A stretch of DNA of 64,000 nt from Anthoceros angustus. Lineage: Eukaryota; Streptophyta; Anthocerotopsida; Anthocerotales; Anthocerotaceae. Made by a program: the position numbers and the translations under genes. Of this stretch, positions 24,357 to 35,079 are shown in pieces (the first letter of the stretch is position 1; the number at the start of each line of letters is the position of its first letter). The DNA is taken from positions 682,001 to 746,000 of the forward strand of contig VJWM01000106.1 of the NCBI GenBank assembly GCA_010909165.1, written 5' to 3'. Below the pieces are notes generated by a model, which searched no databases, was not told where the DNA came from, and worked only from the letters and a program-made list of their open reading frames with translations.

Positions 24357-25739
24357 ATTCCTAAACACAGTGGCAGCCCGCAAGAACAAGAAGCCGCACC
24401 GCGCAGACAACACACACCTCGTTCAAGCGCAGATCATTCAGTTCAACAGGCAAGCAGCACTAGAGCACAAGCAGTGTGCCGCTGGCCCGGAGCCCCCAGT
24501 TCACTGCAAGGCCTAACACCGTGCTTGTGCTCCGCTGGCTTGAAGCCTCCAGTTCACTAGAATGCCAGGCCACCAGGTTCCAGCACAGCCAATTCCACGC
24601 TCGAGAAAAGTCCCTCAATTCCGTCACCCGCGGCAACCGCATTGTCGGAGAGCTTCCCACAGCTCTCTCCCTCAGGAGTCAGGAGTCAAGAGTCAGAAAC
24701 ATGCAGCACTTGGCTAACGCTTAACCTTCCTTTCACTGCGCTTCCAGATCGCGCCTTGCATGCACGCAAGGTGAGACGCGTCGTAAGGGTTTAGCAGAGC
24801 GCAGGAGAGCAGAGCGACACTATGGTACGGCAGTATGAGCAGCGGACACATTTCCTGCCATCGCCTGGTACTACTTCTCCTACTACTCCTTCCCTTTCCC
24901 GTTCAGAGCGGAGGCTGGACCTCTTGACTCTCAGGCAACGCTGCAGCTACATGGTCGGCCGTGACCCGCGCCCGCGTCCGCACTGGCCCGATCGAAGCCC
25001 CATCTCACTAACCAGCAACCAGCTAGACGACATCGACGCCATCGCGGATCGTGGACTCAGTTAGTCGCCGGTTTGGAGCCGTTGAGGTGGCATGGCGTTC
25101 TACGCCCCAGCCGTTAAGATCAACGAACATCAGAGGACCAAACCGTTTTACGAATCTCCCCGAAAGACGCAAAATCCAGTCACAGGAAATCAATTTTTTA
25201 AGTTTAGGATGAGCTGCTGGCTGGTGGTGTGCTGTACATCATCGGCGACACGTTGAAACTTCCACATATCGGATTGGCCACAGCGGGTGTCCGGGTGTAG
25301 CTCACACGCCGAGAGCACTAAAAATAATAAACGACACAGAACGGCCATGTGCTGCCGCCGATCTCATCACACGCCTCGGTCGTTAGGAAGTGCATGTGAG
25401 GGAGCTTTTCACTATACCTCCAACAGGGGTATAGGGGACTCGATCAAGGCCTGGGTGAATTGGCTAGTGATTTTTATTTTTTAGATCAATGCGTAGCAGA
25501 TTCAGAGATCGAATCCGACTCCCTTTGTGCAAGGGGAGAGTTTGTTTGGGGGAAGGCCTCGCGATTCCTTGCCTCCAAATTTTATTGGCTAGAAAACGTA
25601 CATATCCAGCTTATCTGCACTTCCTCGTAGTGGTTAGAACTCTAGTTCGATGTCTAGATCAATATGAACTATCTAGCTTATCCGCACTTCACCGTAGTGT
25701 TTGGAACTCTGATTCAATGTCTGGACCTTAATGCCATTC

Positions 25740-26890
25740 TAATTAATGTTTGATTGTTAGCGGACTTAAAGTACATAGTATAGCACTCAAAGTATAGCTG
25801 ACTTTAAGTGGAGAGTATAACCAATTTTATATAGAAAGTATAGTCGACTTTAGGTAGAGACTGAAACTTAATGCAAGGACTCCACTCTAAACTATGTCTA
25901 ATTGTTAAGTGACTTAAGAAGTGGGACAAAGTGTAGTAACTTAGAATAATCCACCTCAAGGATTTGACCTAATACCCCACGATGACTGACCATATTTATT
26001 TACAAAGTGAACTTAATGTAAAATCTAGTAAGTATAACGTAAATGAGTATAGATTAAAAATTTTAATCGCATTGGAATTACTTTGTTGATAGACCTCTAC
26101 TGAATTTACATTTCTTTAACAATGTCATGATGAACAAAAGTTTGCATTGTTTCGAACAAAAATCTGCATCCTAGTAATATTGTTGTAAAGTACATAGTGC
26201 CTAAAAGTATGTTTGAAAGATGATGTTTATCAAAGTTATTTAAAGAAAGTATATGCAATCCTTTGTAAATAGATTGGTGCTTCTTGTTCCTGACAAGTAT
26301 GGCAATTGTAAAAAGTGAAAATATAAACCCCTAGAAACTGAAGTGTGCACTGGACAGCAACAGCATGCATGCATTTACAAAGATAATATTGGAATCATGT
26401 CTTTTTTCCGTTGTGATCATAGGCATTGTAAGCGGTAGGATGAAAGGCTTCGATGTAAGTCTACATATGCGTACTTGGCTACCAAGGCTCTATGGATTGA
26501 GCTTCTAGTCGATCCATGTGTGTGCGATTTTCTTCAAACGTTGTAGCTGCCTAATTTTTAATTTCGTGGTGGAGATTATTTATTACCCGCACTATGACAA
26601 GGGTCCTCATTTTTATCTCTTCATTCTTATCTCTAGCATATAGCTAGCATGGCCTAGGGGTAAAGGGTTCAAATACCAAGGTCCACCTCATTCTTTAAAA
26701 TATAGGAATGGATTATTATTTTTTATTATTGAAAAAGATCCTTACCACTATATATGCTTTATTTACAAGCAAATGAATATATGTTCAAAAGATATCCCGT
26801 ACTAGTCTGCCACATCGATCCTTTACTTCTCACACTAAATTTTCAATATAGAAAAGGCATCATATAAATATATCAAAAGAAAATTTGCTC
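25740..26890. other. AT-rich sequence between array and H3 relic
   Basis: This consists of diverged spacer repeat, then AT-rich unique sequence. Around 26648-26690 an A-box-like string (ggcctaggggtaa) sits only about 5 bp from a B-box-like string (gggttcaaatacc). The spacing is too short for a tRNA gene, so at most it is a broken tRNA-derived element. Confidence 0.5.
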
Positions 26891-26904
26891 GTACCAAGCA
26901 TATA

Positions 26905-27632
26905 ATGACTCGCACCAAGCAAACAGTCCACAGGAGTGATTCTGTCACAGGTCCAAGGAAGCAGCTTGGCTCTAAGGCTGCTAAAATTTGCGATCCAACT
27001 ACTGGAAAGGTCAAGAAGCCACACTGCCATCGTCCCGGAGTTGTGTCTCTCCGGTAAGGTCATAGCAAGCATTGAGCGGTAGGTCATGTCTAATCGCTTC
27101 TTGCACACATTCTTTGTGCATGTGCAACTCCTCGGTCAAGCTCTTCAAATTTGCTTGTAAACAATTCTAAGTGATGTTCATGGTGATGGCATGTTTCTAT
27201 ATACAATGCGATAAGGAAGTACCACAAGAGCATGGAACTATAAATCCGGAAGTTGCCCTTCCAACGCTTGGTGAAGAGATTTCACGCGACCTCAAGGTGA
27301 TGTATAACGAGCTCTAGTGTTGTATTAAACATGTTGGCCTTTCAAATTGTTGTATTTCTTTACACAAGAACATATGCATAGGTAATAAGTAACATTATGC
27401 ATATGATTACTATTTTTTGTTGTTCTAACTTAGCTTGACTCATTGGAAAATGTACATGCAAACGGATTTGCGATTCCAAAGCTATGCAGTTATTGCCCTT
27501 CAAGCAGTTGCCGAAGCATATCTTGTAGGCCTCTTTGAAGAAACCAACTTATGTGCCATCCATACTAAGAGGGTCACCATAATGCCTAAAGACCTGCAGC
27601 TGGCAAGACAAATTTGTGGAGAGGGATTATAA
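26905..27632 (+). pseudogene. Histone H3.3-type gene relic, three exons
   Basis: Exon 1 (26905-27053) reads MTRTKQT and onward, colinear with H3 residues 1-49, and ends at a GTAAGG donor. Exon 2 (about 27211-27296) reads IRKYHKS then a TAA at 27241-27243, then IRKLPFQRLV, with one base lost before the exon end. Exon 3 (27462-27632) is fully open and reads [14 protein letters not shown] through [19 protein letters not shown] to a stop at the normal H3 length. Thr31, an aromatic at 87 and Ile90 point to the H3.3 type, as do the introns. K4, K18, K23 and K36 are kept, but position 9 is Arg, 14 Thr and 27 Ile. The stop and frameshift in exon 2 argue against function. Confidence 0.85.
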
Positions 27633-28255
27633 AGATATCGATTAATAGTTTGAAACAACTTTCTCGAATTATTGTGATTTTCATAAAAATAAAATAATGA
27701 CTTTTATACATTATAGCATTATAAGAGAGAAGGGTCATTTTATTACACTAACTTAGCCATATGTTACTGCGTGTTTTACAAGAGACCTTTTAAGGTGTTG
27801 TGAGCTCAATGTAACAGTTCCTCAACAACCTAGTTAGGACCATGTAATTTAAGGCTTTGCATTTTCGAAAGACAAGATCGCATGCATTTTGTCCAACGTT
27901 CATTTAGTTGAAGTTCATTTATTTTTGTTAATTATGGTGCATTAGGATTCATTAATCATCTTCTTTAGGGTACTTCAAGTAGATCCCCGTGCTGTACGTA
28001 CCGGATGATCGCCTCTTGCATGCAGGTCAAAACCGTTGACTGAGGGTTCTCTCGTTAATGGGTAATAATATCACATTAGGGTAGCACCTAAAAGTGGGTT
28101 TGGAAGATAATAATTATGGAAGAAAATATAATTTATATTCTTAGATTTTATATAAAAATAATATAATTATATATTATAATAAATATTTCTATATATATCA
28201 ATAGTACGTAGTATGATAACTTAATTGAAAGAACTTCGAAAGCTGTAGCAAATAA
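27633..28255. other. AT-rich flank of the H3 relic
   Basis: Parts of this stretch (about 27740-28110) match 24060-24235 downstream of the other H3 relic, including aaggctttgcatt and the cctaaaagtgggtttg-type string. The two relics are therefore duplicates that carried flanking DNA. No gene seen. Confidence 0.6.
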
Positions 28256-29240
28256 TCAAAGTCTAAATTCTAATATGCTATCCAGATGCATGTAGACCGG
28301 GTCGCCACTGGATACATGAAGGGGATCGCTCAAGAAGCATGAAACTTCTGGATCGACTGCAAGCAGTACTGGTAGTGTGAACTTGAAGCAAATGTATCTT
28401 CCAGGTGTTCCACAGCATGTCGACGTTGGCGTGATGCGGGAACAAATTGGGGTCCTGAGCAGAGTGACTAGGCGTGGCCCAGATCCTCCTTCAGCGGCTT
28501 GCGCGGGTCCCCGCACCAGGTGTGCACCGCACCGTGAGGCCCCTCTCCAATTGGAGATTGCTTGCGTGCTCGGGCTGCGTGTCGCCAGCTCGGCAAGGAC
28601 CACACCGTCCTGGCTAGCGACACCACGGACTGGTGCATCACCGCGTTGTTGATGTCCCGCAGCTCCTCCTCCGAGTCCGTCACGACCTCGTAGTTCGTGC
28701 CTAGGGTGAGGTCCAGGATCACCGGATACCTGTGCCTTGCATCGCGATTTGCCGTAGCTAACCCTGGATACTTGGCCTGCGGGCAGGCAGGCCAGGACAA
28801 TCCAAGAGGATCTCGATTGTGAGAAGCTCGATCCTCACAATCAAGAACAATTGTGAGGTTCGGATTCTCGATTGTGAGATTTTTTGTAAAAGCAAAGAAC
28901 TTAGCAAGATCTGTGCATTCTGGCAGCTCCCTCGGCAATCAATGGAGGCTTGGAATTGAGAAAGAGCGATGGAAATTATCACCTCGTCTTCGAACATGGG
29001 AGGAACCGCGTGGCGAAGAGGATCCAGGATCGCCTGGCTATCCCAGGCTCAGTAGGACAGGGCGGATGAGTCGTCTCCGATCAAGCTTCGCAGAATTCTC
29101 TCATGGAAGTACATGAACCAGCGGTGGAACGGGAAGAAGAGCCTTGTCCTGTGCACATTGTAGTACGTCTTGGAGGAATTCCTGTGCAGGAGGCAGGTGA
29201 GCCCGTGAGCGACTGACACAGGAGTAATTGGACAGACTGT
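28256..29240 (-). pseudogene. Broken polyphenol oxidase (tyrosinase family) gene
   Basis: In minus-strand order: [16 protein letters not shown] (about 29150-29100) is the end of the CuA site, and [12 protein letters not shown] is followed by TGA where the family usually has Trp. PPMFEDE, YPVILDL and GPHGAVHTWCGDP (about 28530) form the first part of the CuB site. After a stop and frameshift near 28478, DPNLFPHHANVDMLW completes CuB. The N-terminal part with the first CuA histidines is missing. Intact members oxidise phenols to quinones using two copper ions. The stop, frameshift and missing start make this non-functional. The interval around 28800-28890 contains short repeats built on tcgattgtgag. 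Confidence 0.85.
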
Positions 29241-29587
29241 GACGAAACAAAGCTTTGGCAAGTAGGTACTTCCCAAACTACCACCAAAATGCTTCAGCCT
29301 AGTCTACACACACGACTGGTTTTGGGCAAGATGTGGAACTCGTATATGCCTGGTGAGGTGCGAGATTTGGTTCACTATTCAGTTGGAAGGAATGGATGCT
29401 TTGTGTCCTGAATTCATGTTGAATGAAATGGCGAGCACACAGACTTAGACTTGTAGGAAGTGTAAGGAAGCATGCAATGTTCATGAGTTCACGATGCCAG
29501 TTGGTGGAGCACCTTTAGGTCAAGTCGCGGCTGGCAGGCACACGTGTAAGAAGTTGTAACACGATGCCTAGGGTTCACTTTTGGTGC

Positions 29588-30403
29588 TCAATGCGGAGGT
29601 GGTGGAGATGGCGATGGCGTTGCACCAGGAGGGCTGAGAGGGGAGGCGGCAGGAGGAGGAGGGGGTTGGAGGATTAGGTTCCGCCAGAAAGGGTGGACGG
29701 GCTGGATAGGCCAGACGAGCTCGGAGTCGAAGATGGCGTCGTGCTGGTCGAGGCAGAGGCGGAGGAAGGCGGAGAGGGAGGGGAGGGAGGCCGGGGGGGA
29801 GAGGAGGAGGCCCTGGATGGCGGCGGGGTCGTCTGGGAGGAGCTCGCCGGCGGTGGCCTTGAGGGAGTCGATGGCCAGCACCTGGTTCTCCTTGTTCATG
29901 GCGGAGAGCATGGCGCCCCACTTGAGCATGCCGAGGTTGAGCCTCGTTGCGGCCCCCGTCACAGCGTCCGCTGGGAGGCCCTCGTATGGGCCCAGGTTGG
30001 TGGCGCTCACGTAGGCGCAGAACCAAGCGGGGAAGGCGCGGTACGGGATGTCTTCGCTGAAGGAGAGGACGCACACCGCGTCCAGTTCCGAGGACGCGTC
30101 CGGGAGGCTGAGCGCGCGGAGGAGCGCCATTAGGACTTGCGACTCCGCCTCCACCATGTGGAGCACGCAGGTCGGGTACACCAGCAGGCAGCCGCTGATC
30201 TTCTCCAGCGCCACGGAGCCCGAGGCCCGCTGCAGGAGCTCCGACTGGTAGGTCATCTGGTGCTGCTTGCTCATCTCCTTGTTCACACACTTGGCTGCAA
30301 ACATCACCCGGCTGCTCGTGCCCTTCCTGGACGACAGCTGCACGCCCTCCAGCACCTTGTCCAGGAGCGTGTACCGCGGCATGCTCATGATGTAGTCGTC
30401 CAT
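29588..30403 (-). CDS. TEX47-like protein, candidate ciliary/sperm protein
   Basis: Single-exon gene of 271 aa starting MDDYIMSMPRYTLLDKV. The core has ALEKISGCLLVYPTCVLHMVEAE followed by a helix and a second strand segment (AVCVLSFSEDIPYRAFPAWF). This order resembles the BLUF-like fold of TEX47, a protein of flagellated cells. The assignment is from pattern memory and not an alignment. The last about 35 residues are proline-rich. A long overlapping frame in the other register (29568-30443) is arginine/proline-rich and is a shadow. No transit peptide or membrane segment is visible. If the family call is right, expression should be confined to tissue making swimming sperm. Confidence 0.6.
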   Translation of the reverse strand: MDDYIMSMPRYTLLDKVLEGVQLSSRKGTSSRVMFAAKCVNKEMSKQHQMTYQSELLQRASGSVALEKISGCLLVYPTCVLHMVEAESQVLMALLRALSLPDASSELDAVCVLSFSEDIPYRAFPAWFCAYVSATNLGPYEGLPADAVTGAATRLNLGMLKWGAMLSAMNKENQVLAIDSLKATAGELLPDDPAAIQGLLLSPPASLPSLSAFLRLCLDQHDAIFDSELVWPIQPVHPFWRNLILQPPPPPAASPLSPPGATPSPSPPPPH

Positions 30404-30443
30404 CTTGCCTCTCTGGATTGCGCCTGTGCTTGCGAGCCTTCAA

Positions 30444-30451
30444 AATTTATA
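30444..30451 (-). promoter_or_regulatory. Candidate TATA box of the TEX47-like gene
   Basis: TATAAATT on the minus strand lies about 40 nt upstream of the ATG, leaving room for only a very short leader. Confidence 0.4.
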
Positions 30452-30479
30452 CCACAATTCCCTCACCAGCCTGCTCCTA

Positions 30480-32140
30480 CTGATCCTTGATCCCCGGACC
30501 ATCACATGTACATATATGTTTCGAAGCCTCCCTCATTCCACTCCATCTGTGGCAGACGCACAGAGCGCCAGCGTTCTTGAAACCGCTGTCACATGGAACT
30601 GAAAATGTGCACCAAGTTTTCTCTATTCCACGCCTCCATCGGTCGTCGATTCTCAGTTTGCCAAAACAATGACAAGGTTTTCTCTCGTCGTTGTTTGTAT
30701 CATAATCCATCTTCGTTGTCCATGCTAGCTCGCAGGTGCACAATAAGATGATTTGGTTGATGGTACGTCTTCAATACAAGCGCCTTGTACCAATCCGCTC
30801 TAAAATTTTCATAATATATAGTGTTTTAGTACCTACTTAACTACATTGGCAGTTGGAAGGAGATGGGTTCCAATCCCAATTCGAGTCTTTCTACGTTTGT
30901 ATTTGTATTTCTTTTTTAAATAAATATTTTTTATAATATTAAAATGTACTTGTATCTTTTTTTTAAATAAATATTTTTTATAATCTTGAAATATATCAAT
31001 GAGATTAATTTCTATTATTTATATGAAGATAGGGTCTATCTCTATTTTTTACATAAAGATTTATCCACTCTTTTTTTACATAAAGATCCTATGTAATCTT
31101 GAATATATAGATGAAGCTAGTCTCTATTTTTTACATAAAGATTCTAATCCTGAAACTGACTTACTAACTTTCGCAATAGCATGGTGATGATATCTGGAAC
31201 AAGGAGAGTTGCCAACAGTATCTCGGACAGGGAGAGTTGCCAACATGATTATTGCCAAAAGGAAAGTTGTATTCGTGCATAATACAACACCATACTCTCT
31301 GAGCAAAGGAACCCTTCTATAAGCTAGGACCATACGAATCTTAACACTCAAATGTACATACCATATATTAGATTGGATAGGTTTATGCTTAAGTAACAAA
31401 ACTTCTATTTTTACCTAATCCTGAATCAGACTTTTTCAATAGCATGGCGATAACATCTTTTCTTTTTACATAAAGTTCCCCTAATCATAAGAGTCTCCCC
31501 TCCTAATCTTGAAACAAATTTTAAGATAGAAAGACTGTATATTATAAACACTCAAATGTACATACCATATATTAAATTGGATAGGTTTTTGCCTAAGCAA
31601 CAAAAATTCTATTTTTTATTTAACTTCAAACCTATGTAGCATGTCTGGATAAATATTATTGCTTTTCTTATCGTAAACAACTTTCATCTTTTTATGTGGT
31701 TAGGGTTCTAATTATTTAAGAAACTTATAAGAAGACTCTTACAAGAACATTTTTTCATTGCTTCAATATAGTTTGGAACATACTTTAACTCCATCTCATT
31801 TAATTCAAAATTATTTTTATTCCTTAAATTTTTCTAGTTTTGATAATAATATCTAGATTTTATATTTATGATAATTAAATATAAAAAATTATATTCTGAA
31901 CAATACCTATATCTTCCTCAACTAATAGGAAGATATTTTTATTAAGCTAAAATGGTATGGGATCGACCCCCCAATCTCTCTATTAAATTTCTTATTGTGA
32001 TGTTGAAAGTTGGGAAGGAAATTTGAATCCGTAGATTCATATTAGGCATTGCAAAGGAAATCTTGGGCTAAAGTTGAGGAGAACGTGAATATTAGTTTTG
32101 AGGTGAAATTGTTGATCTAGTCATTTTTACAATGAATAAT
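30480..32140. other. AT-rich intergenic region with local repeats
   Basis: Strings of ttttttacataaagat recur from about 31030 to 31140. A segment of about 75 bp starting aatgtacataccatatatta occurs at about 31350 and again at about 31554. Composition is far more AT-rich than the flanking genes. I see no coding exons. Confidence 0.6.
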
Positions 32141-32142
32141 AT

Positions 32143-32532
32143 TCATTCCTTTAAGATAGAAACATGACCTCTTGTACCCACTACAAGTGAACATTTATGC
32201 GTTCCTAAATCGTACATTGGGTCCTTCTTCCTCACAATAAAATCTTTAACTCTTATAATATTACCTTTCTGAATCAAATCTTGATACAAGTGCACATTAG
32301 GTTCTATAAGGTCTAAAGTTATTGTACCACATTTCCATATGTCTTCAAGATCCACTTTCAAGATCTCGAATTTACTACAAGGAGGACTATGCCAATAAGT
32401 CCCATACCTTTCACTAACAATACGACCGTCAAAAAAAGCGTCTTTGGTATCCTCATGAATATCAAAGATCAAAGTCCTCTTGAAAGGCATTTTTGCCTTG
32501 GAGGATGGGTTGGGAGACAGTTCTTTCTTCAA
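32143..32532 (-). CDS. Hypothetical protein, AT-rich gene (possible OB-fold)
   Basis: An open frame of 129 aa in AT-rich sequence with normal-looking composition (KMPFKRTLIFDIHEDTKDAF, then IIRVKDFIVRKKDPMYDLGT). The KGNIIRVKDF segment followed by a beta-rich end is reminiscent of an OB-fold strand pattern, but this is only an impression. It may be one exon of a longer gene. It shares with the locus at 44 kb the property of being an AT-rich coding island between GC-rich genes. I do not recognise the family. Confidence 0.35.
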   Translation of the reverse strand: MKKELSPNPSSKAKMPFKRTLIFDIHEDTKDAFFDGRIVSERYGTYWHSPPCSKFEILKVDLEDIWKCGTITLDLIEPNVHLYQDLIQKGNIIRVKDFIVRKKDPMYDLGTHKCSLVVGTRGHVSILKE

Positions 32533-33090
32533 TACTTGTGTGTTTTATTACCGAGTTTGAACCAACTTTGTGGAAACAAAGATGATAAATTTTAATTGGA
32601 TTTATAATAAATATTAATCCAATCTATCATTCCATTCATTAGATACTAAGATGAAAAAGAATGTCAAGCTTTTAGTAGTTTTTCTCCTTTTCTTGTAGTT
32701 ACTAGAAAGCATAGGCCAGCACCAACCATGAAGGAAGATTCATGTTCATGAAGATATGTACAAATAGGAAACTGATGTTTGTATATACTTATAATGTACA
32801 AAATCGTGACGTTTATTTAAAATCTCCAAAAGAAGATGAAAGCCAAGGTTATGTGACCTTAATTGTTTAGGCTGTGGATGCCTGGGTGGGTTTCCTTTGA
32901 GCTAGGTATGTATATGTTCAAGAAAGAGAGCCGAGGAGTGTAGAGATGAGAAAACAAAGGTGAGAGTAGTATAGGTATACGTACTAGTTAGAGTTAAAGG
33001 GTAGGAAGGGAGGGAGATCAAAAAAGAGGGGGTTCGGTATGCTGGGGAAGGAGGGGGAAGAAATAGATGAGAGTAAGAGAGAGAGTAAGA
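32533..33090. other. Downstream region of beta-tubulin
   Basis: AT-rich to mixed sequence with a purine-rich run (33010-33095) just after the tubulin stop on the minus strand, likely 3' UTR. No gene seen. Confidence 0.5.
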
Positions 33091-33096
33091 GTAAGA

Positions 33097-34434
33097 CTAA
33101 GCAGCGGCAGCTTCCTCCTCCTCCTCAAACTCGCCTTCCTCGTCGGCGGACGCGTCCTGATACTGCTGGTACTCGGAGACGAGGTCGTTCATGTTGCTCT
33201 CGGCCTCGGTGAACTCCATCTCGTCCATGCCCTCGCCGGTGTACCAATGCAAGAAAGCCTTGCGGCGGAACATGGCGGTGAACTGCTCGCTGACGCGCTT
33301 GAACATCTCCTGGATGGCGGTGCTGTTGCCGATGAAGGTGGCGGACATCTTGAGGCCCTTGGGCGGGATATCGCAGACGCTGCACTTGACGTTGTTGGGG
33401 ATCCACTCCACGAAGTAGGACGAGTTCTTGTTCTGCACATTCAGCATCTGCTCGTCCACCTCCTTGGTGGACATCCGGCCCCGGAACATGGCGGAGGCGG
33501 TGAGGTAGCGGCCGTGGCGGGGGTCGGCGGCGCACATCATGTTCTTGGCGTCCCACATCTGCTGCGTCAGCTCCGGCACCGTGAGGGCGCGGTACTGCTG
33601 CGAGCCCCGGGAGGTGAGCGGCGCGAAGCCCGCCATGAAGAAGTGCAGGCGGGGGAAGGGCACCAGGTTCACCGCCAGCTTCCGGAGGTCGCTGTTGAGC
33701 TGGCCGGGGAATCTGAGGGAGCAGGTGATGCCGCTCATGGTGGCCGAGATGAGGTGGTTGAGGTCGCCGAAGGTGGGCGTGGTGAGCTTGAGGGTGCGGA
33801 AGCAGATGTCGTACAGCGCCTCGTTGTCCAGGCACATGCACTCGTCCGCGTTCTCCACCAGCTGGTGCACCGACAGCGTCGCGTTGTACGGCTCCACCAC
33901 CGTGTCGGACACCTTCGGGGACGGCACGATGCTGAAGGTGACCATCATGCGGTCCGGGTACTCCTCCCGGATCTTGGAGATGAGGAGGGTGCCCATGCCG
34001 GACCCCGTGCCGCCGCCCATGGAGTGGCACATCTGGAAGCCCTGCAGGCAGTCGCAGCTCTCCGCCTCCTTGCGCACCACGTCCAGCACGCTGTCGATCA
34101 GCTCCGCTCCCTCCGTGTAGTGGCCCTTGGCCCAGTTGTTGCCCGCGCCCGTCTGCCCGAAGATGAAGTTGTCCGGCCTGAAGATCTGCCCGTACGGGCC
34201 CGACCGCACGCTGTCCATGGTGCCCGGCTCCAGATCCATCAGCACCGCGCGCGGCACGTACCGCCCGCCCGACGCCTCGTTGTAGTACACGTTGATCCGC
34301 TCCAGTTGCAGGTCACTGTCGCCGTGGTACGTGCCCGTCGGGTCGATGCCGTGCTCGTCGCACACCACTTCCCAGAACTTGGCTCCGATCTGGTTCCCGC
34401 ATTGCCCGCCCTGGATGTGCAGGATTTCTCTCAT
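33097..34434 (-). CDS. TUBB: Beta-tubulin, intronless
   Basis: Complete 445-aa beta-tubulin in one exon. It starts with MREI, the beta-tubulin autoregulatory tetrapeptide. It carries the GTP-binding signature GGGTGSG at about residues 140-146, and ends in an acidic tail ([13 protein letters not shown]). It pairs with alpha-tubulin in the microtubule heterodimer. Seed-plant beta-tubulin genes usually carry introns, so a single-exon copy could mark a retroposed origin or an intron-poor lineage. Codon use is strongly GC-biased at third positions. The gene is divergent from RPS16, with 645 bp between the two ATGs. Confidence 0.98.
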   Translation of the reverse strand: MREILHIQGGQCGNQIGAKFWEVVCDEHGIDPTGTYHGDSDLQLERINVYYNEASGGRYVPRAVLMDLEPGTMDSVRSGPYGQIFRPDNFIFGQTGAGNNWAKGHYTEGAELIDSVLDVVRKEAESCDCLQGFQMCHSMGGGTGSGMGTLLISKIREEYPDRMMVTFSIVPSPKVSDTVVEPYNATLSVHQLVENADECMCLDNEALYDICFRTLKLTTPTFGDLNHLISATMSGITCSLRFPGQLNSDLRKLAVNLVPFPRLHFFMAGFAPLTSRGSQQYRALTVPELTQQMWDAKNMMCAADPRHGRYLTASAMFRGRMSTKEVDEQMLNVQNKNSSYFVEWIPNNVKCSVCDIPPKGLKMSATFIGNSTAIQEMFKRVSEQFTAMFRRKAFLHWYTGEGMDEMEFTEAESNMNDLVSEYQQYQDASADEEGEFEEEEEAAAA

Positions 34435-35079
34435 GTTTGCAGATCTAGAATGATGGACCCGGCCGGCGCGCGCCTCACACTACTCCTGCTCCTCACTCCG
34501 TTTATTGCAACCTTGCTGATGTTTGCAACACAGATTGATTGTCCTGCACCTACGCTACAGCTTCTGCACAATGCCTCTGCTTCCTTCGGCCTGCTCAACG
34601 GACGAGTTCCGAAATCCACCACCTAGAGATGCATGCATCCACACCACCACCACAGCACTGTTATATCTTAACAATGTGCCAATGATGTTGGGTCCAGCAA
34701 GCACTGGAGAGATGGCAAGCGAAGCAGAAGCAGAAGCAGAAGCAGAAACCGAAACAGGCCCAGGGAGGAGGAGGAGGAAGTCTAGAAGCCAACCGCCTTG
34801 CGAGGAAGAGCAGTGCTGGCCGCGTCCTGCTCGCGAGAAAGGGCCTTGCCGCCCTTCACTGCCCAGCTTGTAACTGCCACCCTTCTCTGGACGCTCCCTT
34901 TCAATGCCCCCTTCGTAACTGCCTTTCAACCCCCGGGGGCTGGCGGACACACAAGCCCTACTCTCTAACTGCGCTGCATTGGGTTCCGGTTAACTTAGCC
35001 TAACCTTTTTCTCCTTCGTCCCTCCGCCAGCCTCGCTCGGCCTTCCAGCATTCCCGAATCCATCTTTGCCAGAGCATCC
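34435..35079. promoter_or_regulatory. Divergent intergenic region between beta-tubulin and RPS16
   Basis: The 645-bp interval must contain both promoters. It has a hexamer run (gaagca, five units, about 34721-34750) and an aggagg run. I see no clear TATA box for either gene. Confidence 0.45.

Larger units (their letters stand above)
11152..25460. repeat. Tandem array of a Sec14-containing unit (five copies, mostly truncated)
   Basis: Unit 1 runs from about 11152 to 14560: a 3' flank opening with a cacatcgggct string, the Sec14-like gene, and its 5' flank. Unit 2 (16391-17190) and unit 3 (18311-18970) keep only the 3' flank. Unit 4 (about 19455-22640) again has 3' flank, gene and 5' flank. 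Unit 5 (24232-25460) has a scrap of the gene's last exon fused directly to the 5' flank. All are in the same orientation. Unit 1, unit 2, unit 4 and unit 5 are each followed by related AT-rich spacers containing strings such as gttagcggacttaaagtacatag. Unit 3 passes at 18970 directly into the interior of such a spacer. Confidence 0.85.

Noticed and set aside
26640-26700. Possible tRNA gene (A-box- and B-box-like strings)
   Set aside because: The boxes are only a few bases apart, and no acceptor stem or anticodon arm can be drawn.
29568-30443. 291-aa minus-strand frame overlapping the TEX47-like gene
   Set aside because: Alternative register with extreme Arg/Pro content; the 271-aa frame has a normal start and a family-like core.
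33067-34626. 519-aa plus-strand open frame opposite beta-tubulin
   Set aside because: It is the antisense shadow of the strongly GC3-biased tubulin gene, with repetitive His/Val/Leu/Arg content.
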